From Oscillospiraceae bacterium MB08-C2-2 (GTDB lineage Bacteria; Bacillota; Clostridia; Oscillospirales; Ruminococcaceae), in the NCBI GenBank assembly GCA_035621215.1, contig CP141729.1, positions 1,758,944 through 1,822,943 of the forward strand: DNA of 64,000 bases, read 5' to 3'. Shown here piece by piece: positions 56,400-64,000 of the stretch (positions are counted from its first letter, which is position 1; the number at the start of each line of letters is the position of its first letter). Below the pieces are notes generated by a model. The model was not told the origin of the DNA. It made no database searches and worked only from the letters and a program-made list of their open reading frames with translations. The position numbers and the translations under genes were made by a program.

Positions 56400-56512
56400 T
56401 TGCTTTTTCCTCTTTATTTTAGGGATATATAAAATTGCCGTTATATGTTACAATAACATAAAATAGTCTTACTATCAACCATGTCAAGGCAGCAGAAAAT
56501 CGACCTTTTTAC

Positions 56513-56695
56513 CTAATCCTGTGTGTCATCGGCCGCAATATCTTGCAGCGCAATGCGAACCGCCTCAATAACAAAGGCGGAAAAGGTGCATTGCTTCCCT
56601 GCGATTGCGGCCTCCACCTGCTCAATTACATCGTTGGGAAAGCGTATGGGTTTGTTGGTTGTTGCCGGGATACGGGGAATTTTAAATTTACCCAC
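56513..56695 (-). CDS. Small ribbon-helix-helix-like protein
   Basis: 60 residues from GTG 56695, sequence NKPIRFPNDVIEQVEAAIAG then FSAFVIEAVRIAL, a strand-helix-helix pattern of the MetJ/Arc DNA-binding fold. I know similar small Clostridia proteins starting MGKFKIP. In-frame ATG at 56776 would add 27 residues of poor quality with six cysteines or tyrosines and is not preferred. No toxin partner is seen on this strand. It lies opposite the acetyltransferase pair. Confidence 0.55.
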   Translation of the reverse strand: MGKFKIPRIPATTNKPIRFPNDVIEQVEAAIAGKQCTFSAFVIEAVRIALQDIAADDTQD

Positions 56696-56820
56696 ACAAT
56701 CATCTCTGCATTCCAATTCATAAGATTGATTGTAATACACTTTCGAGATAAAGTATGCACGGCAAATGCAATGCAAAACTTGAGGAATATAATGGTATAC
56801 TTCTATTGAGGTGATACCGA

Positions 56821-56997
56821 ATGGATTTTGAAAAATCTTTCGAGGAATTTATTGATGGGCAGGAATACGACCGGGCCGCAGGCACACTGTTTGCCATGAC
56901 CAGAATTGCTTTCAGAGCCGGGTGGATAGCCGCAGAGAAAGGTATCTCTGCTCAGCCGGTTGTGCAGCTGATACAGACTAAACCAGAAGAGGAATGA
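56821..56997 (+). CDS. Small hypothetical protein, 58 residues
   Basis: ATG 56821 with GAGGTGAT 8 bases upstream; the frame ends 4 bases before the GNAT gene at 57002. The sequence is acidic at its start (FEKSFEEFIDG), then a helical amphipathic middle (RAAGTLFAMTRIAFRAGWIAAEKG) and a charged end. No known family. Its ribosome site and tight link to the acetyltransferase support a real gene. Confidence 0.6.
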   Translation: MDFEKSFEEFIDGQEYDRAAGTLFAMTRIAFRAGWIAAEKGISAQPVVQLIQTKPEEE

Positions 56998-57001
56998 TAA
57001 C

Positions 57002-57487
57002 ATGGAGATCGTCAAAGCCCAGCCCCAGCATCTGGATCGGATCATGGAGATTTATGCCAGCGCCAAGAGCCATATGGTGAAAAACGGCAACCCCACCCAA
57101 TGGAACGAGCACTACCCCACCCGTGACCTGCTGGAAAAGGATATCGAGATTGGGCATTGCTATGTCTGCCTGCAAGACGGCGAGGTTCACGGGGTCTTTG
57201 TGCTCCTCTCCAGCGAAGAGCCTACCTATGCGGTGATTGAAGACGGCAGTTGGAAGAGTGACACCCCCTATGGCACCCTGCACCGAATCGCCGGGGATGG
57301 AGCGATCAAGGGGCTGGGCGGTCTCTGCCTTGATTTTTGCAAGCAGCTTTTTCCTCATATGCGAGCGGATACCCACGAGGATAACAAAATTATGCAGCGT
57401 CTTTTGGAGCAAAGCGGCTTTGAGCGGCGGGGTATCGTTTGGATGGTGGATAACACCCCCAGAATCGCCTATGAATACTTAGACTGA
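57002..57487 (+). CDS. GNAT N-acetyltransferase
   Basis: 161 residues: N-terminal IVKAQPQHLDRIMEIYASAK, central VCLQDGEVHGVFVLLSSEEPTY (about 56-77), and a C-terminal NKIMQRLLEQSGFERRGIVWMVDNTPRIAYEYL that is typical of GNAT enzymes. The usual acetyl-CoA pyrophosphate loop is weak (AGDGAIKGLGG, about 98-108). Substrate unknown. It follows the 58-residue gene and precedes the DUF3784 gene, probably in one transcript. Confidence 0.82.
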   Translation: MEIVKAQPQHLDRIMEIYASAKSHMVKNGNPTQWNEHYPTRDLLEKDIEIGHCYVCLQDGEVHGVFVLLSSEEPTYAVIEDGSWKSDTPYGTLHRIAGDGAIKGLGGLCLDFCKQLFPHMRADTHEDNKIMQRLLEQSGFERRGIVWMVDNTPRIAYEYLD

Positions 57488-57531
57488 AAGTGTTAGCTCA
57501 AGGACAAGAATTTATATTAAAGGTGAGTATT

Positions 57532-57864
57532 ATGAATGTGGGTGCAGCAGCCTGTTTATTTATGGCAGGAATATTCCTGCTTCTCGCTGTTATTTTTGCC
57601 TTGCTTAAAGAAAAAGGCGCAGTGTTAATCAGCGGGTTCAATACACTGCCAAAGGAACAGCGTTTAAACTATGATCAGGCAAAAATGAGCAAGGATATGC
57701 GAAACTCATTGATTATTTGGGTCACTATATTTGCAGTTGGCGCAATTTTATGTTATTTTCTTTCACCCTATTTCGCCATTGCCTCGTTTGCTATCTGGCT
57801 GGTACTGTTTTTTAAAGAGGTTCATTCCGATCCAGAAAAAGCCTTTGGTAAATACAGGTTATAA
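57532..57864 (+). CDS. DUF3784-like small membrane protein
   Basis: 110 residues with three hydrophobic segments (about 5-24, 58-76, 79-96) and the loop ISGFNTLPKEQRLNYDQAKMSKDMRNS (about 33-59), which is characteristic of the DUF3784 family. Function unknown. ATG 57532 has AAGGTGAG 6 bases upstream; the in-frame start at 57490 is not preferred. It ends just before a hairpin-rich repeat region. Confidence 0.78.
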   Translation: MNVGAAACLFMAGIFLLLAVIFALLKEKGAVLISGFNTLPKEQRLNYDQAKMSKDMRNSLIIWVTIFAVGAILCYFLSPYFAIASFAIWLVLFFKEVHSDPEKAFGKYRL

Positions 57865-57879
57865 AGTCAAACATAGCAT

Positions 57880-57913
57880 AGGGCCTCACCGTTCTAACCA
57901 ACAGTGAGGCCCT
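57880..57913 (+). other. Strong hairpin preceding repeat A
   Basis: AGGGCCTCAC pairs perfectly with GTGAGGCCCT; no U-tract. It directly abuts the repeat A copy and may serve as the end of the DUF3784 transcript. Confidence 0.5.
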
Positions 57914-58094
57914 GAGGGTGTAGACAAAAGTCTACACCCTTTATGGGGGCATCCAATGCCCCCATATTCCCCCGGATTGCGCCGCTCCGGCGCAAAAAGT
58001 GGGATTCCTGCGTCGAAATCAATTCGACTTCGGAAAAATTACGAATTAAAATCATAAAGCCCTCAAGTTAAAGGCATTTATGTCTACAGTCTGA
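57914..58094 (+). repeat. Intergenic repeat family A, longest copy
   Basis: Four successive hairpins (AGGGTGTAGAC/GTCTACACCCT, TGGGGGCAT/ATGCCCCCA, TGCGCC/GGCGCA, GTCGAA/TTCGAC) followed by a tail TCAAGTTAAAGGCATTTATG and TCTACAGTCTGAA. The first part is nearly identical to 11571-11704 (opposite strand); the tail is shared with 6125-6249. No gene is present in 57865-58139. Confidence 0.75.
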
Positions 58095-58095
58095 A

Positions 58096-58124
58096 TTGAC
58101 CCAGCCAAAAGGCTGGGTCAATTT
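58096..58124. terminator. Hairpin between convergent transcripts
   Basis: TTGACCCAGCC and GGCTGGGTCAA arms with a 3-base loop; short A/T runs on both sides, between repeat A and the oxidoreductase stop. Confidence 0.6.
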
Positions 58125-58139
58125 CACGCTTAAATGGTA

Positions 58140-59588
58140 TCATACATACCGGAAGCCACGATACAGCGCAGAACCCTGCTGCACCAAAGGAGCCTCCACC
58201 GGGTATTCGGCGGTTCCTTTCGGGCTTTCCAGCGAGGGCGTTGCGGCCCAGATTCCCTGGGGGAAGGTGAAAATGTTATAAGGGTCATAGCGCTGTTTGA
58301 TTTGCATGAGCCGGCCGACATGTGTACCATAATATTCTTCCAGATAATTTGGCAGACAGCTATAGGGGAAATTGACATAAGAACCGGCTGTAACACTGGC
58401 TAACGCCGGGAATCGATTGTTGATCCATTTCTCATTCTCTCTGCGGAAGGCAGGGTCCTCCCAGATAGTTTCGAGCCAGACAATGAAGTGGGCATTCCGG
58501 TAATAAAAAGCCGTTTCATCCTGTGGAACCGCCTCCACCCTGCCGCCCAGAGCATACAGGGAAAGCCCGGCAAACACAGAGCCTTGGGCAGGTTCCTGAA
58601 TCAGCCCAGCCAGCTCCGCAATTTCAGAGGGATTCCACTCCCGCAATGCATAGCGGCTCACTGCCTGAAACTTCTCATAGGGCGGATAGCTGCTGCCCAG
58701 AATGGTCACCGCTTCCAGAAAGGTTGTATACAAAAAGCTTGGGCGAGCACCGGGAAGCGCCAGAAAAGGCTGCATAATCGCCTGTGCCTCCTGCTCACTG
58801 CCATAGAAAATGCCACGCACCAGCATGGCTAGGCCATCCGTTTCGGAATGGTAAATCCGGGCAACCAAGGTCACCCGAGGGTCAGCCTGCGCCAGCCAGC
58901 TTTGCCATGTTGCAAGAAACGCCTCCTGCTCCAAAGAGGTCACGTGGAGGTAGTCAATTTCAATGAGGGTAACAAAATCGGTTTTGGGTGGAAGCCGGAA
59001 GGTCATGGAGACTACAACGCCGAAGTTTCCGCCACCGGCTCCCCGGCAGGCCCAAAACAGATCACTGTTGCAGCTGCGGCTGGCCTTGAGGATATCGCCC
59101 TCGTAGTTGACCAGTTCGATTTCCTCGAGGCTGTCGCACCCCAGGCCCAGCATACGGCAGGAAAGCCCCCAGCCGCCGCCTGTGGCGTATCCGCTGATGC
59201 CTACCGTGGGGCAGGTTCCCCCGGGGAAGGGATACCCCTTAGAGGATACAAAATCATAAATAAGGCCGTTGGTTGCGCCCCCCTGCACAGACAGCAGGCT
59301 GCGGCTTTCATCCAGCGTAATGCGGGTCATTTCGCTGATATCGATCACCAACGTGCAGTTGCCGTTGGAATAGCCTTCGTAGTTATGGCCGCCGTTTCGG
59401 ATGCGCAGCGGCACATTATAGGTTCTGGCCCATGTGACAGCGTTGGAAACATCACATTTGTTCCGGCAATACACAATAATAAGGGGGTATTGCTGGATGG
59501 CCCGGTTGAAGTCTCGCCTCGCCTCGTTGTATAAGGGATCGGCCGGGATTACAACACGGCCGGTCAAGTCACAATTACAGCAATCCAA
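58140..59588 (-). CDS. BBE-type FAD-linked oxidoreductase with two covalent flavin sites
   Basis: 482 residues of the berberine-bridge-enzyme-like family: N-terminal FAD-binding PCMH domain, middle substrate domain and the C-terminal BBE segment (NYLEEYYGTHVGRLMQIKQRYDP). Both covalent flavin anchors are present: His68 in GGHNYEG (8-alpha-histidyl) and Cys126 in GGTCPTVG (6-S-cysteinyl). Such enzymes oxidise alcohols, sugars or amines. TTG 59588 is chosen because AGGAGGTG lies 7 bases upstream; frames further upstream lack it. No signal peptide follows this start, so it is cytosolic. The substrate is unknown. Confidence 0.85.
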   Translation of the reverse strand: MDCCNCDLTGRVVIPADPLYNEARRDFNRAIQQYPLIIVYCRNKCDVSNAVTWARTYNVPLRIRNGGHNYEGYSNGNCTLVIDISEMTRITLDESRSLLSVQGGATNGLIYDFVSSKGYPFPGGTCPTVGISGYATGGGWGLSCRMLGLGCDSLEEIELVNYEGDILKASRSCNSDLFWACRGAGGGNFGVVVSMTFRLPPKTDFVTLIEIDYLHVTSLEQEAFLATWQSWLAQADPRVTLVARIYHSETDGLAMLVRGIFYGSEQEAQAIMQPFLALPGARPSFLYTTFLEAVTILGSSYPPYEKFQAVSRYALREWNPSEIAELAGLIQEPAQGSVFAGLSLYALGGRVEAVPQDETAFYYRNAHFIVWLETIWEDPAFRRENEKWINNRFPALASVTAGSYVNFPYSCLPNYLEEYYGTHVGRLMQIKQRYDPYNIFTFPQGIWAATPSLESPKGTAEYPVEAPLVQQGSALYRGFRYV

Positions 59589-59735
59589 TATAAAGCACCT
59601 CCTTTTAAAAAGGGTTGAGGTGTAAAGTTTTATCTTTTGGGTAGGTGGACTATTCCAATATATGAGAGCATCAACCCGAAGGTGCGGCTGCTTGCCCCTT
59701 TGAGCAGGAAGATAATGAGCCGCTATGAAAAAGAG

Positions 59736-59773
59736 CATAAAAAATCCCGGAGCAGGCCAAAGCCGCTGCCGGG
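59736..59773 (-). terminator. Rho-independent terminator
   Basis: On the minus strand CCCGGCAGCGGC pairs (imperfectly) with GCCTGCTCCGGG and is followed by ATTTTTTAT. Ends the ArAE-type gene. Confidence 0.75.
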
Positions 59774-59817
59774 AAGAGGCTGTTTTGAGCATGGGATAAA
59801 AAAATAGAAACCGGGTC

Positions 59818-60360
59818 TTATTCACTGGGATTGGCTGCAACATCTCGCTTCAGCCACTTATCCACCCGCTCCCGTGTGAAGAGAGCGTTTACCACGATGG
59901 CAAAAACAACACCAATGCCGGTATCCAGCATTCTGCTGAAGGCATAGGAAATGTGATGCGCAGGAGTGTTGAACAAAATAATGCAAAGCACCACCCCACC
60001 AGGCTGAACAGCACCGGGCCATTTGAATACAACAGAAAGACAGACCAAAAGGATAACACCAAAAAAGATCAGCAGAACTCTTAGGTAATAATGCCCCCTT
60101 GGAAAAAAGGAATGTTCCAACCAAAAGATTGCCATACCCAAAAGCCCGCCGATGATGGTTCCAATAAGCCGGTTGCCGCCGTTCTTTTTTGAATCCTCCA
60201 TATCGGCACCCAAACCGAATATCACGCCAATACAAGCAAAAGTGGGGTTCCTTTTCAGGGGAAGATACAGCAGAGCGAGAATTGCGGTTGCCAGAGCAGT
60301 TTTAATGCTTCTTTGCCCAAAGCCGGGTATGATGGCATGGATGGGCTTATGATTGTTCAT
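59818..60360 (-). CDS. Aromatic acid exporter (ArAE/FUSC-like) membrane protein
   Basis: 180 residues with four to five hydrophobic segments (about 20-33, 38-52, 66-82, 91-113, 140-160) and a basic C-terminal tail, matching the short ArAE_1-type Firmicutes proteins. The conserved PTFACIGVIFGL, NRLIGTIIGGLLG and ILFNTPAHHISYAFSRMLDTGIGVVFA blocks are visible. Function is presumably transport of organic acids, with no evidence for a specific substrate. It is monocistronic, with its own terminator. Confidence 0.82.
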   Translation of the reverse strand: MNNHKPIHAIIPGFGQRSIKTALATAILALLYLPLKRNPTFACIGVIFGLGADMEDSKKNGGNRLIGTIIGGLLGMAIFWLEHSFFPRGHYYLRVLLIFFGVILLVCLSVVFKWPGAVQPGGVVLCIILFNTPAHHISYAFSRMLDTGIGVVFAIVVNALFTRERVDKWLKRDVAANPSE

Positions 60361-60435
60361 ATTGAAATCCCTCTACCGATTGTGATTTAATGGGCACTGA
60401 ACTGGTTTTCCTTTTATTGTATATCCGGTTCTTGC

Positions 60436-60478
60436 ACAAAAGAAAGACATAGCACCACCTTAGTGGATACTATGTCTT
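60436..60478 (-). terminator. tRNA-Gly terminator
   Basis: On the minus strand AGACATAG..CCAC pairs with GGTGG..CTATGTCT, followed by TTCTTTTG. Confidence 0.8.
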
Positions 60479-60479
60479 G

Positions 60480-60553
60480 TGGAGCGGGTGATGGGAATCG
60501 AACCCACGCAGTCAGCTTGGGAAGCTGAAATTCTACCATTGAATCACACCCGC
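60480..60553 (-). tRNA. tRNA-Gly (anticodon CCC)
   Basis: 74 bases with encoded CCA. Acceptor GCGGGTG pairs with CACCCGC; anticodon arm TCAGC-TTCCCAA-GCTGA gives CCC; T arm GTGGGTTCGATTCCCAT is canonical. Decodes GGG. Confidence 0.97.
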
Positions 60554-60625
60554 GAATACTTTCTAATTATAGTCCAAAATCCCGAAAAGTCAAGGCCTTG
60601 TCCGCATATTCTGCACTTTCTGCCG

Positions 60626-60662
60626 CAAAAAAACACCCCCAGAGAAAACCTTCTCCGGGGGT
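60626..60662 (-). terminator. Rho-independent terminator of the aldolase gene
   Basis: On the minus strand CCCCCGGAGAA pairs with TTCTCTGGGGG, followed by TGTTTTTTTG. Confidence 0.85.
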
Positions 60663-60692
60663 ATTCACATATCCTTTTAAACAGAGCCTTGT

Positions 60693-61484
60693 TTAGGCAA
60701 GGGTTACCACAATGCCTTCACGGCTGAGGGTACCATCGGGATTCTGAACAAAGCCACGGCGGGAAAGCTGGGAAACGGTGCGGTTCTTGTTGATGGTGGT
60801 GACAGTGCCACCCTTGGCCATCAGCTCATCCAAAGTGATGGCAGTGTCCCCGCTCTTGAGGCCCAGCAGAACATCAATGGACTTTTTGCAAATTTCGGTG
60901 ATGGAAGCAAAATCGCCCTTGTTGATGGCGCTACGGTCACAGAGCCAGCCGCCGCCGACTGCATACACAGAAGGATCGATAAAATCCACAAGATTGTTCA
61001 GCGCCACGCCGCCGGTGGGGATGAACTGCACGCCGCCAAAAGGGCCAGCCAAGGATTTAATGGCCTTGATGCCGCCATATACATTAGCAGGGAAGAACTT
61101 GATAACCGAAATTCCGGCCCGGATGGCGGTGTCAATTTCGGTGGGGGTTACACAGCCGGGGCATACACTGATGCCGTTATCAAGGCAGTAATGAACAATT
61201 TCAGGGTTATAGCCAGGGGATACAATAAACTTGGCGCCCAGCTTGATGGCTTCTTTGCACTTATCCAGAGTCAGCACAGTGCCGCCGCCCACCAGAATAT
61301 CGGGGCATTCTTTAATGACATTGGCGATGGATTCCATGCCTGCTTCGGTGCGCAGGGTGATTTCCATAATATCCACACCGCCTTCAGCCATAGCACGGCC
61401 GGTGGCCACTGCTTTTGAGGCATCGTCGATGACTACAACCGGCACCAAGCCGGTATCTGCTATCCGCTTCATCGTGTTGCTCAT
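60693..61484 (-). CDS. eda: KDPG/KHG aldolase with C-terminal extension
   Basis: 263 residues. The first 210 are a class I aldolase of the 2-keto-3-deoxy-6-phosphogluconate / 4-hydroxy-2-oxoglutarate family: Glu41 in EITLRT as general base, GGGTVLT phosphate-binding loop (67-73) and Schiff-base Lys129 in SVIKFFPAN. About 50 extra residues follow the usual end (DELMAKGGTVTTINKNRTVSQLSRRGFVQNPDG), an unusual tail. The enzyme splits KDPG into pyruvate and glyceraldehyde 3-phosphate. It follows the frameshifted GntR gene on the same strand. Confidence 0.9.
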   Translation of the reverse strand: MSNTMKRIADTGLVPVVVIDDASKAVATGRAMAEGGVDIMEITLRTEAGMESIANVIKECPDILVGGGTVLTLDKCKEAIKLGAKFIVSPGYNPEIVHYCLDNGISVCPGCVTPTEIDTAIRAGISVIKFFPANVYGGIKAIKSLAGPFGGVQFIPTGGVALNNLVDFIDPSVYAVGGGWLCDRSAINKGDFASITEICKKSIDVLLGLKSGDTAITLDELMAKGGTVTTINKNRTVSQLSRRGFVQNPDGTLSREGIVVTLA

Positions 61485-61535
61485 AGTTTTTCTCCTTGCA
61501 TCGTATCGTTTTAGTGTATGTTCGGCCGGTAGAAG

Positions 61536-62271
61536 CTACCGGGAAAGCTTAAAGTGAAAACGACTTCCCTTGCCTCTATACCGGGCATGGGAATACTCAA
61601 TGGGGGTGTTATCCTTGAGATACCCCACACTTTCAAAAAACTGGATGGGATCGCCCTTGTGAATGCCCAACAGCCCGGCCTCGTAATCACCGGCCAGCGT
61701 GGCCTCCAAGGTTCGGGACATCCAATCCACCTTTTTGTCATAGCGGGTTTCAAGCAAATAGTAAAGTGAGCTATCCTTGAAATCCTCCTGCTCAAAATCC
61801 GGGAAAAGCACCCGGGGCAGATAGGTGATAACAAACACCATAGGCTGTCCATCCGCATAACGGAGCCGCCAAAGCTCATAGATTGGGTCACCCACCACCG
61901 GCGGCAATGCGGGCATCCGCCTGCTTGGCCACAAACTTAAGCACATCGGTTTTGGGGATCATCCCTTTGCGGCGCAGGCTGTTTTCGTAGCTATCCACCC
62001 GCATAAGCATGTTCAGCTCAATGCTGGGGGTGCAAACAAAGGTACCCTTCCCCTTGATTCGATAGAGTCGGCCTTCCACCACCAGTTCGTTGATTGCCTG
62101 ACGCACAGTGGGCCGGCTGATACCGAAATCTTCACTGAGAGATTGCTCGGTGGGAATGGGCAGGCTGGGATCAGGGTGCCCCTGCTCCAAATATTCCAGC
62201 AAAATCTGCTTGAGCTGAAAATACAGCGGCACTGTGGAGGCTTTGTCAATATGCCGATCCTTTAGTTGCAA
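61536..62271 (-). pseudogene. GntR/UTRA-type regulator interrupted by a frameshift
   Basis: Two adjacent frames form one regulator. 61888-62271 encodes the winged helix (PIPTEQSLSEDFGISRPTVR) and the start of UTRA, ending QADARIAAGGG then stop. 61536-61946 in the next frame continues with VVGDPIYELWRLRYADG and the rest of UTRA to GSRFHFKLSR. A single-base insertion or a two-base loss in the GCCGCCGGTGGTGGG tract (about 61895-61910) would explain the break, and a few residues of the usual linker also appear to be missing. It could be a real mutation, a sequencing error or programmed shift. Presumably it once regulated the aldolase gene. Confidence 0.8.
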
Positions 62272-62390
62272 AGAAACCCTCCTCTCATCAAATATGTCCT
62301 TACATTTTATATTTTATCACTCCTTTGACAAAAAGTAAACAGGTTCATGGAATTTTATCCTGTTTAATATTTCGCCTCTTAGAAGCGGAT

Positions 62391-62437
62391 GAAAAAAGGC
62401 AAAGACCTGCGGAGCTTTCCGCCTGACTTTGCCTTTG
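62391..62437 (-). terminator. Terminator of the deoC-rbsK transcript
   Basis: On the minus strand AAAGGCAAAG pairs with CTTTGCCTTT around an inner GCGGA/TCCGC stem, followed by TTTTTTCATC. Confidence 0.8.
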
Positions 62438-62466
62438 AGTCTATATTCTGGTACCTTTTCTGCTCT

Positions 62467-63387
62467 CTAAAGCAGCGTGCCTGCATCGATTTCAGCCCGG
62501 GTGGGCATCGCCACCGAGGTTCCCATCCGCTGGATGGAAAGTGCGGCCAGCCGGTTGGCAAACTCCGCCGCTTCCCAGATATCCTTCCCCTCGGTCAATG
62601 CGGTAAGGAGGCCGCCATTAAAGGCATCTCCCGCCCCGGTGGTATCCAATACCTTAACCTTGGGCACCGGCAGGATACCACGGCGATCCTTTGTATCCAC
62701 ATAGGCGCCTCGGCTCCCCAATGTGATAATCACATTTTCCACGCCCTGCTCAAAAAAACACTGGGCGGCTTTTTCAGCACTGGCTTCATCCGCAATCTCA
62801 ATGCCGGTGAGAATCTGCGCCTCCACCTCGTTGGGGGTGATGAGATACACCCGGGAAAGAAGCTGTGCACTGACCGGCTGAACCGGCGCTGTATTCAGAA
62901 TCACCTTAGCTCCGCTTTGGAAAGCGATTTCCACTGCTTTTTCCACGGCGTCCAGATTGGTTTCCAGCTGGGTCAGCAAAAAATTACAACCTGCCAGAAC
63001 CGGGGTAAGCTTTTGAATGTCATCGCTGGTAATATCACCACAGCTTCCTGCTACCACCAGAATGGAGTTTTGGCTGGTTTGCTCATCCACCAGAATCAAG
63101 GCCGTGCCGGTAGGCTCGGTGGGGTGCACCAGTATATGCTCAGTGGACATGCCAAAGTTCTGCATGGTATCCAGCGCCATTTGGCCAAAGGCATCCTTAC
63201 CCACCTTGGTGATCATGGTAACATCCGCCCCCGCTCTGTGAGCGGCCACCCCCTGATTGAAGCCCTTGCCGCCCGGCCCCATTTTAAACAGGGAACCCCG
63301 AACGGTTTCGCCGGGCACCGGGAGATGAGGGGCCCGGGACATCAGATCCACCACGTAGCTGCCAAAAACAACTGCTTTGTGCCCCAT
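62467..63387 (-). CDS. rbsK: Ribokinase (PfkB family)
   Basis: 306 residues. N-terminal glycine motif GPGGKGFNQGVAAHRAGADV (about 37-56) and the C-terminal anion-hole motif DTTGAGDAFNGGLLTAL with catalytic Asp identify a PfkB sugar kinase; the overall length and VFGSYVVDLMSR start fit ribokinase, phosphorylating ribose (or deoxyribose) at O5. The next gene upstream is deoC, 13 bases away, so a role in nucleoside sugar salvage is likely, perhaps including deoxyribokinase activity. Confidence 0.9.
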   Translation of the reverse strand: MGHKAVVFGSYVVDLMSRAPHLPVPGETVRGSLFKMGPGGKGFNQGVAAHRAGADVTMITKVGKDAFGQMALDTMQNFGMSTEHILVHPTEPTGTALILVDEQTSQNSILVVAGSCGDITSDDIQKLTPVLAGCNFLLTQLETNLDAVEKAVEIAFQSGAKVILNTAPVQPVSAQLLSRVYLITPNEVEAQILTGIEIADEASAEKAAQCFFEQGVENVIITLGSRGAYVDTKDRRGILPVPKVKVLDTTGAGDAFNGGLLTALTEGKDIWEAAEFANRLAALSIQRMGTSVAMPTRAEIDAGTLL

Positions 63388-63400
63388 AATGCCCTCCTCT

Positions 63401-64000
63401 TTAGCTTTTCACAAAGGAAACGCCTGCGCTGGCTCCAATGCGGTCAGCTCCGGCCGCAACCATCGCCTGTGCATCCTCCAAGGTGCGAATGCCGCCGCTG
63501 GCCTTGATTTTCGCCTTATCCCCCACTGTTTTGCGGATGAGGGCGATATCGGCCTCTGTGGCCCCCCCGGTGCTGAACCCGGTGGAGGTTTTCACAAAAT
63601 CGGCCCCGGCTTCTACACACAACAGAGAAACTGCCGCTTTCTGCTCGTCGGTAAGCAGGCAGGTTTCAATAATCACCTTGACACCGGCTCTGCCTGCGGC
63701 GGCTTCCACCACACGGGCAATATCCTGGCGGACATAATCCAGATTGCCCTGAACCAGAGCGCCCACATTGATGACCATATCCACCTCCCCGGCACCGTTC
63801 TTAATGGCTTCCACCGTTTCGTTAACCTTGCTCAGGGTGGTGGTGGCCCCCAAAGGGAACCCAATGACCGTGCAGGTTTTAACCGCACTGCCCGCAAGCT
63901 GTTTCGCTACCAGCGGCACCCAGCAGGGGTTAACGCAAACCGAGGCAAAGCCATAGGTCAGAGCCTCCTCACAGATGCGCAGAACCTCCTGCTCAGTGGC
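63401..64000 (-). CDS. deoC: Deoxyribose-phosphate aldolase, start beyond the window
   Basis: Class I aldolase that splits 2-deoxyribose 5-phosphate to acetaldehyde and glyceraldehyde 3-phosphate. The frame is open to the right edge ([19 protein letters not shown]... upstream of the first internal Met), so only the N-terminal few tens of residues are missing. The Schiff-base lysine is in [11 protein letters not shown] and a second active-site lysine in [10 protein letters not shown]. It precedes ribokinase on the same transcript, consistent with catabolism of deoxyribose and ribose from nucleosides. Confidence 0.95.
   Translation of the reverse strand, partial: ATEQEVLRICEEALTYGFASVCVNPCWVPLVAKQLAGSAVKTCTVIGFPLGATTTLSKVNETVEAIKNGAGEVDMVINVGALVQGNLDYVRQDIARVVEAAAGRAGVKVIIETCLLTDEQKAAVSLLCVEAGADFVKTSTGFSTGGATEADIALIRKTVGDKAKIKASGGIRTLEDAQAMVAAGADRIGASAGVSFVKS

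Noticed and set aside
62389-63507. Plus-strand frame opposite ribokinase
   Set aside because: Shadow of rbsK; the ribokinase motifs lie on the minus strand.

Overview
The window looks like chromosomal DNA of an anaerobic, endospore-forming Clostridia bacterium (Firmicutes; possibly Oscillospiraceae/Ruminococcaceae, a low-confidence guess). The evidence is dipicolinate synthase dpaA-dpaB, YunB and a LysM-GH18 spore-type lysin, a CIRCE-controlled groESL operon, a V-type ATPase with sodium-binding residues, a cobalamin riboswitch, purine-rich ribosome sites and moderate GC. There is no phage, insertion sequence or CRISPR array. The plain housekeeping content includes ligA, groESL, tRNA-Arg(CCG) and tRNA-Gly(CCC).

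Layout. 1-13 kb: a truncated VanY-type carboxypeptidase, small cytosolic and membrane proteins (Smr, DUF3810, DUF3842), an unknown secreted protein, a degenerate histidine-kinase-like protein, dpaAB, a methyltransferase, a secreted zinc peptidase, an alpha/beta-hydrolase homologue without its nucleophile, and the SleL-like lysin. 13-16 kb: a sugar module (class II aldolase, RpiR regulator, D-lyxose isomerase family). 16-26 kb: yunB, ligA, methyltransferases, YdcF, groESL, tRNA-Arg and an EamA exporter; one methyltransferase has an attenuator-like leader.

26-46.7 kb is the accessory core, almost all on the minus strand. A cobalamin riboswitch with its own promoter and terminator precedes a five-gene nickel/peptide-type ABC transporter, which suggests cobalt or corrinoid-related uptake. 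Upstream of it lies a large catabolic locus: substrate-binding protein, two permeases, two ATPases, DUF1116 (AllG-like), FdrA (AllF-like), an easily missed 59-residue protein, an acetate-kinase-like enzyme with altered active-site residues, and two tandem GHL6-type glycosidase homologues. A divergent FadR-type GntR regulator and two matching operator-like sites sit at its head. This set resembles the oxamate carbamoyltransferase module (FdrA/DUF1116) but uses an acetokinase-fold kinase and has no DUF2877 subunit. It is the best candidate for an undescribed pathway: import of a substrate, phosphorolysis to an acyl or carbamoyl phosphate, and ATP recovery.

47-55.7 kb: a complete V-type ATPase operon (ntpFIKECGABD). 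55.8-60.5 kb: acetyltransferases, small proteins, a bicovalent-flavin BBE-type oxidoreductase, an aromatic acid exporter-type membrane protein and tRNA-Gly. 60.7-64 kb: keto-acid aldolase (eda), a frameshifted GntR/UTRA regulator, ribokinase and deoxyribose-phosphate aldolase (cut by the window edge).

Two families of structured, non-coding intergenic repeats are scattered through the window, family A near 1.1, 6.1, 11.6 and 57.9 kb, and family B near 3.6 and 17.0 kb. Starts were set from ribosome sites by eye. Family assignments rest on recognised motifs, not database searches.
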